From VRUE01 sp963727465 (lineage in GTDB: Bacteria > Actinomycetota > Thermoleophilia > Solirubrobacterales > 70-9): 61,014 nt of DNA. The stretch spans positions 1-61,014 of the forward strand of contig CAVSGL010000014.1 of assembly GCA_963727465.1 (NCBI GenBank). Reading direction: 5' to 3'. The notes below the pieces were generated by a model. That model ran no database searches. It worked only from the letters and a program-made list of their open reading frames with translations, and was not told where the DNA came from. Both the position numbers and the translations under genes were made by a program. Within the stretch, counting starts at the first letter, position 1; the number at the start of each line of letters is the position of its first letter. Shown here piece after piece: positions 54,101 to 60,907 of this stretch.

Positions 54101-54719
54101 GCTGACCGAGGTGCGCGACGCGCTGCGCGCCCGCGTCAACTGCGGCCTGGCCGAGCTCGCGAACAAGCCGGACGGCGCCTGGGTGACGGTCGGCGGGATC
54201 GTCGCCGACAGCAAGAAGATCCGCACCAAGAGCGGCAACCAGATGATGTTCGCGACGCTCGACGACGTCGAGGCACAGGTCGAGATGCTCGTCTTCAAGG
54301 CCGACGAGGCCGAGAGCGCCGGCGCGATCGAGAACGACGCGGTCGTCCTCGTCCGCGGGCGGATCGACCACAAGGAGCGCGGCGAGACGAAGCTCGTCGT
54401 GCAGGAGGCCGAGCGGTTCGAACCGGACGCGGCGGAGATCGAGCAGGCGAGCGCCGCCGCGGCGAAGCCGGCCGAGCCGCTGCGGCTGACCGTCGACGCG
54501 ACGATGTTCAACAGCCCCGACAGCCTCATCGACGAGCTCAGGGCGCTGTTCGAGCACCACAGGGGCGACGCCGCCGTCTCGGTCGTCGTCAACGGCAACG
54601 GGAGGCCGAGCGAGCTGCGGCTCGGCGACGAGATCCGCGTTCGGGCGTCGAGCCTGCGGGCGGAGCTCGGTCACGTCCCCGGGGTCGAAGTCCTGGGCGC
54701 GGACGCGCTCGCTGCCTAG
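51195..54719 (+). CDS. dnaE: DNA polymerase III alpha subunit
   Basis: The 1174-aa protein has an N-terminal PHP domain (HLHAHSEYSLLDGACKIEAM, GLTDHGVMNGAVDLYKACK), the PolC-type palm with GPGRGSAAGSIVSYAL and catalytic PDIDIDFS, the finger/thumb region FNKSHAACYGLISYRTAYLKANYP, and a C-terminal OB fold (VTVGGIVADSKKIRTKSGNQMMFATLDD). It is the replicative DnaE1 type by length and OB fold, not the mutagenic DnaE2. ATG 51195 is chosen just before the PHP strand. The LexA box 250 bp upstream is more likely to serve the HNH gene. Confidence 0.96.
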   Translation: MSSPAAVHLHAHSEYSLLDGACKIEAMAARAAEMGQPALGLTDHGVMNGAVDLYKACKKNGIKPIAGLEAYLVDDVEAVKEKPKYERNHITLLAASDAGFANLVKLTSAGFLKGFSRGKANVDMELLAAHAEGVIVLTGCLQSRFCRRLIEEREGDARAHLDDLIQAFGPEQVYFEVQKNGIEEQEKANRGIVRFARELNRPLVGTADVHYLRREDFDNHAALLCVQTKSTLEAPKMSFDTNEFYLKSNEEMASSFAEWPEAIPTTLKIAERCELEIELGKLLLPRYPTEDGEEPEAMLRRIAGEGLRARYGDPPPAEAVERMEFELGVIEEMGFSSYFLIVWDFVRYAKENGVAVGPGRGSAAGSIVSYALRITDLDPLENDLLFERFLNPGRKSMPDIDIDFSVRGRERMIRYVADKYGRESVAQIITFGKMAPRAATRDAARVLGFDYGAGDRLAKQIPEPIMGRSPSFAECLKPGQELKKTYDAEPDAKRIVNVAQGLEGIIRNNSIHAAAVVIADRPLHEVVPLQLAEDRNTAEKGEKQYKIVTQYSMGPIEEIGLLKMDFLGLRNLDVIEDAIEIIERSRGERIDMEQIPIDDAKTYAMLAGGDSTGVFQFESEGMRDALRKVGPTEFADIVALGALYRPGAMAYIPAYAKGKKDPSSVRYPDQRLRPITEETHGCVIYQEQLMAIAREMAGFSGAEADDLRKAVGKKKRDLMATMKDKFIQGLKESGTAPNVAQDLWKLNEAAADYSFNKSHAACYGLISYRTAYLKANYPAEYMAAVISSVMNTKDKVPFFVNRCAEMGIDVLPPDVNSSDHDFVVYEKAIRFGLDAVKNVGHNAVEAILRAREERPIESIWDFCERVDARAVNKRAIECLIKCGALDSTGATRKGMLELLPAAQSAGQKAQEDAQLGQGSIFDFGDGAAAGGEGAGSSHHRPPISAAEFERRELLAIEKETLGTYLSSHPLTEVRDALRARVNCGLAELANKPDGAWVTVGGIVADSKKIRTKSGNQMMFATLDDVEAQVEMLVFKADEAESAGAIENDAVVLVRGRIDHKERGETKLVVQEAERFEPDAAEIEQASAAAAKPAEPLRLTVDATMFNSPDSLIDELRALFEHHRGDAAVSVVVNGNGRPSELRLGDEIRVRASSLRAELGHVPGVEVLGADALAA

Positions 54720-54722
54720 ACT
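54717..54722 (+). promoter_or_regulatory. Probable -10 element (TAGACT) for the Cys-rich protein gene
   Basis: TAGACT contains the dnaE stop codon and is six bases before the next ATG, with no Shine-Dalgarno sequence. This predicts a leaderless transcript. Confidence 0.45.
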
Positions 54723-54728
54723 CTGTCC

Positions 54729-55124
54729 ATGCCCGCTACCCGCCAGAAGACCGGCGAGTGCCGCCAGTGCCGCTCTTTCTGCGACAAGATGATCGAGCCG
54801 CGCGGCTGCGTCGAAATGGGCTGCCAATACCTATACAGCGTCCTCGACGGCCTCACCGGGACGCAGTACGTGGGTTGCATGCAGGGCGTCTACGGTGCCC
54901 GGGTCGAGCTCGACGCGGTGCTCCAGCCCGGCGGCTTCGGCGGGGTCAAGATGACCGGCGACGCGCTGCCCCACTGCCCGTTCTCGGTCGAGCGCGCCTA
55001 CCTCGGCGACGGGCCCGAGTACGGCTGCGTCAACCGGCGCTTCTTCGACTGCGCGGACGGGGGTCCGGAGGGACTGCGGGCGTTCGATCTGCGCGATATC
55101 GCTTCGGAGTCCCCAGGCGTTTAA
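54729..55124 (+). CDS. Cysteine-rich protein of unknown function
   Basis: The 131-aa product has nine Cys: a CRQCRSFC cluster near the N terminus, GCVEMGC, VGCMQGV, and three in the second half (PHCPF, YGCVN, FDCAD). The spacing suggests one or two metal sites or an Fe-S cluster. There is no signal peptide. I recognise no named family. It lies between dnaE and an acyl-CoA dehydrogenase and has its own -10 element. Confidence 0.6.
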   Translation: MPATRQKTGECRQCRSFCDKMIEPRGCVEMGCQYLYSVLDGLTGTQYVGCMQGVYGARVELDAVLQPGGFGGVKMTGDALPHCPFSVERAYLGDGPEYGCVNRRFFDCADGGPEGLRAFDLRDIASESPGV

Positions 55125-55141
55125 GTCGACACGATCCGGTG

Positions 55142-55147
55142 TAGAAT
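55142..55147 (+). promoter_or_regulatory. Probable -10 element (TAGAAT) for the acyl-CoA dehydrogenase gene
   Basis: TAGAAT is six bases before the ATG and there is no ribosome binding site between them. Confidence 0.5.
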
Positions 55148-55153
55148 CGCCGC

Positions 55154-56443
55154 ATGAGCGATTCAGCGGCGGTGGCGGAGGCGGAGCAGGTCGTGGAGGC
55201 GGCGACGGAGGGCGGCGGCGAGGGCGAGGGTCCCAAGTTCACGCTCGAGCTGAACCAGGACCAGCAGGACATTCGCGACTGGGTGCATGGCTTCGCCGAG
55301 GGCGTCGTCCGGCCGGCGGCGGCGGAGTGGGACGAGCGCGAGGAGACGCCCTGGCCGGTGATTCAGGAGGCCGCCAAGATCGGCCTCTACAGCTTCGAAG
55401 CGCTCGGTCAGTTCTTCGCCGACGAGACCGGGCTGACGATGCCGATCGCCAACGAGGAGCTCTTCTGGGGCGACGCCGGCATCGGCATGGCGATCATGGG
55501 CACCTCGCTCGCGGTCGCGGCGATCTTCGGGCAGGGGACCCCGGAGCAGATGGGCGAGTGGATCCCGCAGTGCTTCGGCACCGCGGAGGAGCCGAAGGTG
55601 GCGGCCTTCTGCTCGTCGGAGCCCGACGCGGGCTCAGACGTGTCGGCGATCCGCACCAGCGCCAAGTACGACGAGGCCAAGGACGAATGGGTGCTCAACG
55701 GCCAGAAGGCCTGGGCGACCAACGGCGGCATCGCCGACGTTCACGTGGTGATCGCCTCGGTCGATCGCGAGCTCGGCTCGCGCGGCCACGCCGCCTTCGT
55801 CATCCCGCCCGGCACGGCGGGCTGCGAGCAGGGCGCGAAGGTGAAGAAGCACGGCCTGCGCGCCTCGCACACGGCCGACGTCCACCTCGATGACTGCCGC
55901 GTCCCGGGCGCCTGCCTGCTCGGCGGCAAGGAGAAGCTCGACGAGCGGCTGGCGCGGGTGCGCGAGGGCAAGAAATCCAAATCGCAGGCGGCGATGCAGA
56001 CCTTCGAGGCCAGCCGGCCGACCGTCGGCGCCCAGGCCGTCGGCATCGCCCGCGCCGCCTACGAGTACTCGCTCGAGTACGCCAAAGAGCGACGCCAGTT
56101 CGGCAAGGCGATCGTCGAGAACCAGGCGATCGGCTTCGCCCTCGCCGACATGAAGCTGGAGATCGACGCCGCCCGGCTGCTCGTCTGGCGCGCCGCCTGG
56201 ATGGGCCGCAACAACCACAAGTTCGAAAACGCCGAGGGCTCGATGTCGAAGCTGAAGGCCGGCGAGGTCGCCGTCTGGGCGACCGAGCGCGCGATCCAGA
56301 TCCTCGGCGGCAACGGCTACACCCGCGAGTTCCCGGTCGAGCGCATGCACCGCGACGCCAAGATCTACACGATCTTCGAGGGCACCTCCGAGATCCAGCG
56401 CCTCGTCATCAGCCGCGCGATCTCCGGCGTCCACATCAAATAG
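55154..56443 (+). CDS. Acyl-CoA dehydrogenase
   Basis: The 429-aa flavoprotein has FCSSEPDAGSDVSAIRTSA, LNGQKAWATNGGIAD, the Arg-rich KERRQFGKAIVENQAIGFALADM, and the C-terminal QILGGNGYTREFPVERMHRDAKIYTIFEGTSEIQRLVISR. It oxidises acyl-CoA thioesters with FAD. Compared with the family it has a ~25-residue acidic N-terminal extension and a charged insert EKLDERLARVREGKKSKSQ before the fourth helix. Chain-length preference is unknown. Confidence 0.93.
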   Translation: MSDSAAVAEAEQVVEAATEGGGEGEGPKFTLELNQDQQDIRDWVHGFAEGVVRPAAAEWDEREETPWPVIQEAAKIGLYSFEALGQFFADETGLTMPIANEELFWGDAGIGMAIMGTSLAVAAIFGQGTPEQMGEWIPQCFGTAEEPKVAAFCSSEPDAGSDVSAIRTSAKYDEAKDEWVLNGQKAWATNGGIADVHVVIASVDRELGSRGHAAFVIPPGTAGCEQGAKVKKHGLRASHTADVHLDDCRVPGACLLGGKEKLDERLARVREGKKSKSQAAMQTFEASRPTVGAQAVGIARAAYEYSLEYAKERRQFGKAIVENQAIGFALADMKLEIDAARLLVWRAAWMGRNNHKFENAEGSMSKLKAGEVAVWATERAIQILGGNGYTREFPVERMHRDAKIYTIFEGTSEIQRLVISRAISGVHIK

Positions 56444-56449
56444 GCCGCG

Positions 56450-57313
56450 TTATCTCTGCCGGCGCTTGAGGCCTTCGCGCCTGAGGCGCTTGGCGGCCTG
56501 GACTTCCTTCTTGTCCGGGCCCTTCTTTTCGGGACCGGGGGTCTCCAGGGTGGCGGGGAGGCCGTCGAATCTCGGCTCGGAGAGGAAGGCGCGGAGGCCG
56601 GCTCTGCCCATCTCGCCCTTGCCGATGTTGGCGTGGCGGTCGCGGCAGGAGCCGAGCGGGGCGGCAGCGTCGTTGACGTGCAGGCAGCGCAGGCGGTCGA
56701 GGCCGACCTTCTCGTCGGCTTCGGCGACGATCTCGGCGAGCTTCCCCTCGTCGGTGACGTCGTAGCCCTGGACGAAGAGGTGGCAGGAGTCGAGGCAGAG
56801 GCCGAGGCGCCTGCCGGCGCCGGCAAGATCGATCAGCTCGGCCGTCTCGTCGAAGTCGCGGCCGAGCAGGCCCTTGTGGCCGGCGGTCTGCTCGAGCAGC
56901 AGCGGGCAGCGGTCGCTGTCCTTCAGCGCCGCCGCGATCGTTTTCGCCGCCCGTTTCATCGACGGCCCGTGCGGCTCGCCCTTCTGCGCGCCGGGGTGGA
57001 GGACGACGCCGGCGGCGCCGATTCCGTCGCCGATCCGCAGCGCGTGGGTCAGCGAGGCAAGCGACTTCTTGCGCAGCTCCCTGTCTTTGGAGGCGCAGTT
57101 GATCAGGTAGACGGCGTGGATCACGACCGCTTCGACCGGCGAGTCCTCCATCGCCTCCCGGAACTCGGCGAAGTCCTCGTCGCCGTACCTGGTGGGGCGC
57201 CACATCCGTGGGCTCTGGTTGAAGATCTGGATCGATTCGCAACCGCGCTCGCTGCCGCGCTCGATAGCTTTCGCGAGGCCGCCGGCCGTAGAGACGTGCG
57301 CACCGATCAACAT
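56450..57313 (-). CDS. nfo: Deoxyribonuclease IV (AP endonuclease)
   Basis: The 287-aa protein has the Nfo hallmarks IGAHVSTAGGLAKAI, VIHAVYLINCAS, VVLHPGAQKG, LLLEQTAGHKG, LCLDSCHLFVQGYDV, and LHVNDAAAPLGSCRDRHANIGKG, the ligands of its three zinc ions. It cuts DNA at abasic and oxidised sites. ATG 57313 gives MLIGAHVS, the normal family start and length. The start codon is one base from the gltX TTG on the other strand; longer in-frame starts (57334, 57376) would overlap gltX. Confidence 0.93.
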   Translation of the reverse strand: MLIGAHVSTAGGLAKAIERGSERGCESIQIFNQSPRMWRPTRYGDEDFAEFREAMEDSPVEAVVIHAVYLINCASKDRELRKKSLASLTHALRIGDGIGAAGVVLHPGAQKGEPHGPSMKRAAKTIAAALKDSDRCPLLLEQTAGHKGLLGRDFDETAELIDLAGAGRRLGLCLDSCHLFVQGYDVTDEGKLAEIVAEADEKVGLDRLRCLHVNDAAAPLGSCRDRHANIGKGEMGRAGLRAFLSEPRFDGLPATLETPGPEKKGPDKKEVQAAKRLRREGLKRRQR

Positions 57314-57314
57314 C

Positions 57315-58682
57315 TTGTCCGAAGACTCCGCCATCCGCTTGAGGTTCGCTCCCTCGCCAACCGGTGCTCTGCACATCGGCGGCGCGAGGACGGCACTCTA
57401 CAACTGGCTGGCGGCGCGCCACGAGGGCGGGGCGCTGGTGCTGCGGATCGAGGACACCGACCGCGAGCGCTCGACCGAGGAGAACGTCGAGCAGATCCTC
57501 GACGCGCTGCGCTGGCTCGAGCTCGACTGGGACGAGGGGCCGATCTCGCAGGCCGGGCGCGCCGATCGCCACCAGGCGGCGCTGCGGCGTCTGCTCGAGA
57601 GCGGCGCCGCCTACCGCGATACCGCGACCGCCAAGGACGTCGAGGCGTGGAAGGCCGAGCACGGAGCCGACCGCGGCTACCGCGGCGAGCCCAGCGACGA
57701 CCCGGCCGCCGCGGTGCGGCTGCGCGTGCCCGACGAGGGCGCGACCGTGGTCGAGGACCAGATCCGCGGGCCGGTCAGCTTTCCCAACCGCAGCTACGAC
57801 GATTTCGTCATCGCCCGCGGCGACGGCTCGGTCCTCTACAACTTTGCGGTCGCCGTCGACGACGCCGAGATGGGCGTCACCGACGTCGTCCGCGGCGACG
57901 ACCATCTCTCCAACACGCCGAAGCAGCTGCTCGTCCTCGCCGCGCTCGGATTCGAGCCGCCGCGCTACGCGCACCTGCCGCTGCTGCACGGCCCGGACGG
58001 CCGCAAGCTCTCCAAGCGCCACGGCGCCGCCTCGGTGCAGGAGCTGCGCGAGGCGGGGTACCTGCCGGCCGCGGTGCGCAACTACCTGGCGCTGCTGGGC
58101 TGGGGCGCCGACGACGACGCCACCCTGATTTCGACCGACGAGCTGATCGAGCGCTTCCGCGTCGCCGACGTGGGCAAGGCGGCGGCGATCTTCGACGAGA
58201 AGAAGCTGCGCTGGGTGAACGGCCGCTACATGCGCGAGCTGCCGCTCGAGCAGTACGTGCAGGCCGTCGCCACGCACCTCGGCCGGCCGGCGGACGAGCG
58301 GCTGCGCTCGGCCTGCGAGATCGCGCAGGAGAAAGCGCAGACCCTGGCCGAGGTCTGGCCGCTGATCCGCTTCCTCTTCGAGCCTCCGGTCGACGACGAG
58401 AAGGCCTGGCGCAAGACGATGAAGGACGACGCGCCGCGGGCGCTGCGCGCGGTCCGTGAGGCCCTCGCCGAAGGGGACGAATTCGATGCCGAGGCGGTCG
58501 AGCGGACCCTCTCGCCGCTGCCCGAGCGGCTCGGCCTGAAGCCGGGCAAGGTCTATCAGCCGATCCGCGTGGCGATCACTGGCACGACCGTCTCGCCGGG
58601 GATCTTCGAGTCGGTTTCCGCGCTGGGAAGGGACGAGACGCTGCGGCGCATTGACGCTGCTCTTGTGCGCCTCGGCGCATAA
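57315..58682 (+). CDS. gltX: Glutamyl-tRNA synthetase
   Basis: The protein (455 aa from TTG 57315, or 447 aa from TTG 57339) has FAPSPTGALHIGGARTALYNWL with the HIGH-type motif, LVLRIEDTDRERS, VVRGDDHLSNTPKQ, and DGRKLSKRHGA (KMSKS-type), then the anticodon-binding C-terminal half. It charges tRNA-Glu and possibly tRNA-Gln. The first ATG upstream is too far from the conserved start, so a TTG is most likely; the second gives the compact M-R-F-A-P-S-P-T-G start. Confidence 0.94.
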   Translation: MSEDSAIRLRFAPSPTGALHIGGARTALYNWLAARHEGGALVLRIEDTDRERSTEENVEQILDALRWLELDWDEGPISQAGRADRHQAALRRLLESGAAYRDTATAKDVEAWKAEHGADRGYRGEPSDDPAAAVRLRVPDEGATVVEDQIRGPVSFPNRSYDDFVIARGDGSVLYNFAVAVDDAEMGVTDVVRGDDHLSNTPKQLLVLAALGFEPPRYAHLPLLHGPDGRKLSKRHGAASVQELREAGYLPAAVRNYLALLGWGADDDATLISTDELIERFRVADVGKAAAIFDEKKLRWVNGRYMRELPLEQYVQAVATHLGRPADERLRSACEIAQEKAQTLAEVWPLIRFLFEPPVDDEKAWRKTMKDDAPRALRAVREALAEGDEFDAEAVERTLSPLPERLGLKPGKVYQPIRVAITGTTVSPGIFESVSALGRDETLRRIDAALVRLGA

Positions 58683-58716
58683 TCGTACTTAGTAATTAGG
58701 AGGCCGGGGCTAAACC

Positions 58717-59832
58717 GTGCGTCCTCTGCTGCCGATGACGGTCGCGGAGCACCTGGAAATGGCGTCCAAGGCACAAACCAACGGCAAGGCCCGCAGGGGC
58801 GACGTCCAGCAGAGAGGCGGCTCGGCCGCGCCGGGCGCACGGCTGGCCGCGGCCTTCGAGGCGGTGGAGAAATTCCCCGCGCTGATCGAGTCCCGCGCCC
58901 GGGTGATGGAGGCTGCGACGGCCGAGACCGCCCGCACCGGCGATCTGGTCGACGCGGTCGAGGCCGACGTCGCGCTGACGATCGCCGTGCTGCGGTTCGC
59001 CAATCGCACCGCGAGCGCCGGCAGCATCGGTGGAATCCCGGCGGCGGTCGAAGTGCTGAAGCCCTCTGGTGTGCTGGCGATCGCCGGGACCGCTCCCGTC
59101 TTCGATTTCTTCGAGTCCAACGGCGGCTGGGAGCTGCGGCCGGAGCAGTTCCGCGTGCACGCGCTCGCCACCCAGCAGGCGGCGGCCCGGATCGGGCGCG
59201 AGATCGGCTGGCCCGATCGCGACGAGCTGGTCGTGGCGGCGCTGCTGCACGACATCGGCAGGCTGGTCATCTCCAAGCTGCACCCCGGCCGCCGGACCTA
59301 CTTCGACGCGACCGCGCGCACGCCCGAGCAGCGCCTGCGCGAGGAACGCGACCAGCTCGGCATCGACCACGCCCTGGTCGGCGGCGTGCTGGCGCGGCGC
59401 TGGAACGTGCCGCAGCGAATCGCCGTGGCGATCGAGCGCCACCACGCCGAGGATGCCGAGGGTCTGGCCGCTGTCGTCGCCGCGGCCGACATGGTGGCGC
59501 ACTACTCGCAGGGGGAGGCCGTGACGCCCGAGCGGCTGCGCGAGATGGCAAAGCGCTGCGGTCTGGGCAGCGAGGGGCTGCGCCAGCTGCTGTACGAGCT
59601 TCCGCTCGCGCCCGACGTCGACTCGAGGGTCAGCGAGCCCTGTCCGCTCTCGAGTCGCGAGCTCGACGTCCTGCGCCACCTCTCCGAGGGGATGGTCTAC
59701 AAGCAGATCGCCGGGGAAATGCAGCTCTCCGTGTCGACGATCCGGACCCACCTGCACAACGTCTACGGCAAGATCGGCGCCGTCGACCGGGCACAGGCCG
59801 TGCTCACCGCGCGCGACCGCGGCTGGATCTAG
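58717..59832 (+). CDS. HDOD/HD domain protein fused to a LuxR-type HTH
   Basis: The 371-aa protein has an N-terminal HDOD-like region (AFEAVEKFPALIESRARVMEA ... DLVDAVEADVALTIAVLRFAN), an apparently intact HD motif ALLHDIGRLVISKL with a second HH in IERHHAEDAEG, and a C-terminal LuxR helix-turn-helix (CPLSSRELDVLRHLSEGMVYKQIAGEMQLSVSTIRTHLHNVYGKIG). HDOD proteins take part in signalling networks; the fusion suggests a transcription factor gated by the HDOD module. GTG 58717 with AGGAGG upstream; ATG 58735 is an alternative. Its TAG stop shares CTAG with the convergent regulator. Confidence 0.85.
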   Translation: MRPLLPMTVAEHLEMASKAQTNGKARRGDVQQRGGSAAPGARLAAAFEAVEKFPALIESRARVMEAATAETARTGDLVDAVEADVALTIAVLRFANRTASAGSIGGIPAAVEVLKPSGVLAIAGTAPVFDFFESNGGWELRPEQFRVHALATQQAAARIGREIGWPDRDELVVAALLHDIGRLVISKLHPGRRTYFDATARTPEQRLREERDQLGIDHALVGGVLARRWNVPQRIAVAIERHHAEDAEGLAAVVAAADMVAHYSQGEAVTPERLREMAKRCGLGSEGLRQLLYELPLAPDVDSRVSEPCPLSSRELDVLRHLSEGMVYKQIAGEMQLSVSTIRTHLHNVYGKIGAVDRAQAVLTARDRGWI

Positions 59833-60428
59833 TCGATCAGGCACTCACGCAACGCGATCGCGACCGCGTGCGTCCTGTTCTTCGCGCCCAGGCGCGCGAG
59901 CGCGTTCTTGGTGTGCGTCTTCACCGTTTCCTCGCTGACGCCCAGCTCGCGCGCCGCGACCGTGGTCGAGCCGCCGTCGGCCAGCAGCTGGAGGATCTCC
60001 CGCTGGCGGCGGGTCAGCTTGCCGCGGCTGCCGCTCGGCGGTACCGCGGGGTCGACGAAGCGCTCCTGGTTCAGCGCCGCCCAGGCGGCCTTCGCCATCT
60101 CCTCGGCGCCGGCCGTGCGAGCCACGTAGGCGACGGCGCCGGCCTGCATGGCGGCCGTCGCATGGTGCCGCTCGGCAAGGTCGCCGTGGGCGACGATCCC
60201 CAGCCCCGGCGCGGTGCGGCGCAGGGCGCGGATCGCCTCGTGGCCGCAGAGCGAGCCGGTATCGCGGTCGGACGCCCCGCGGCGCAGGTCGACGATCGCG
60301 ACGTCGATGCTACCCACGTCGCGCACCAGGCAGACGCCGTCGTCGCGGCTGGCGCTCTCGTGGATCTCGAAATCGCCGGCGAGCGCTTCGCGCACGCCCA
60401 GCCGGACCAGCGGGTGGGCGTCGATCAC
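59829..60428 (-). CDS. LuxR/NarL-family response regulator
   Basis: The 199-aa product has a receiver-like domain beginning VIDAHPLVRLGVREAL, with DVAIVDLRRG at the phospho-Asp position and a long loop after it, and a C-terminal NarL-type HTH (KLTRRQREILQLLADGGSTTVAARELGVSEETVKTHTKNALARLG). Only one acidic residue is seen in the first receiver loop because the start lies close to it, and the Lys of the canonical KPA motif is replaced (ARTAG), so phosphorylation may be atypical. GTG 60428 is the first possible start after an in-frame stop. Convergent with the HDOD-LuxR gene. Confidence 0.82.
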   Translation of the reverse strand: MIDAHPLVRLGVREALAGDFEIHESASRDDGVCLVRDVGSIDVAIVDLRRGASDRDTGSLCGHEAIRALRRTAPGLGIVAHGDLAERHHATAAMQAGAVAYVARTAGAEEMAKAAWAALNQERFVDPAVPPSGSRGKLTRRQREILQLLADGGSTTVAARELGVSEETVKTHTKNALARLGAKNRTHAVAIALRECLID

Positions 60429-60483
60429 AAGGCAGTGGGGGCGTTCGCTCGGGGGAACCGCTCGATCCTATACCCGCGAAAGT

Positions 60484-60496
60484 CCGCATCGTGCGG
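60484..60496 (+). promoter_or_regulatory. Possible operator of the Rrf2 gene, next to a -10 element
   Basis: CCGCA-TCG-TGCGG is a perfect palindrome immediately before TAGAAA (60497-60502), which is six bases from the GTG of the Rrf2 gene. Such a position suits autoregulation. It also lies in the divergent gap with the response regulator. Confidence 0.4.
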
Positions 60497-60508
60497 TAGA
60501 AAGGGCGT

Positions 60509-60907
60509 GTGATCTCGATCACCTCGAAGTCTCGCTACGCGGTCGTCGCGATGGCGGAGCTGGCCCGCTCGGGCGAGCGTCCGCTGCCGATCAAGGAGCT
60601 GGCGGAGCGCCGCGCCATCCCCGATCAGTTCCTCGAGCAGCTCTTCTCGACCCTGCGCCGCGCCGGCCTGCTGACCAGCCACAGGGGGATGAAAGGCGGT
60701 TACACGCTCTCGCGGCCCGCCGACGAGATCACCGTGCTCGAGGTCGTCCAGACCCTCGACGGAAAGGTTGGCCAGGAGGCCGACGAGGCCGGCGGCATCT
60801 GGGCCGAGGGAGTGACCGCCCTGCGCAAGGTCTTCGGCCAAACCACGATCGCCGAAGTCGCGAGACGCGAGGCCGAGGAGGCGGGTTCCGGGATGTACTT
60901 CATATAG
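60509..60907 (+). CDS. Rrf2-family transcriptional regulator without cluster cysteines
   Basis: The 132-aa protein has the Rrf2 winged helix (MISITSKSRYAVVAMAELARSGERPLPIKELAERRAIPDQFLEQLFSTLRRAGLLTSHRGMKGGYTLSRPADEITVLEVVQTLDG). It has no Cys at all, so it cannot bind an Fe-S cluster like IscR or NsrR. The C terminus GMYFI resembles CymR, the cysteine-metabolism repressor, which also lacks a cluster. A link to sulfur metabolism is only an inference. Confidence 0.85.
   Translation: MISITSKSRYAVVAMAELARSGERPLPIKELAERRAIPDQFLEQLFSTLRRAGLLTSHRGMKGGYTLSRPADEITVLEVVQTLDGKVGQEADEAGGIWAEGVTALRKVFGQTTIAEVARREAEEAGSGMYFI

Noticed and set aside
51195..54719. DnaE2 (mutagenic polymerase of the SOS response) because of the nearby LexA box.
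   Set aside because: Length, full PHP metal residues and the C-terminal OB fold fit DnaE1, and no imuA/imuB genes are adjacent; the box fits the HNH promoter better.
51021..54827. A 1268-residue open frame antisense to dnaE.
   Set aside because: DnaE on the plus strand is unmistakable, and the antisense translation shows no motif.
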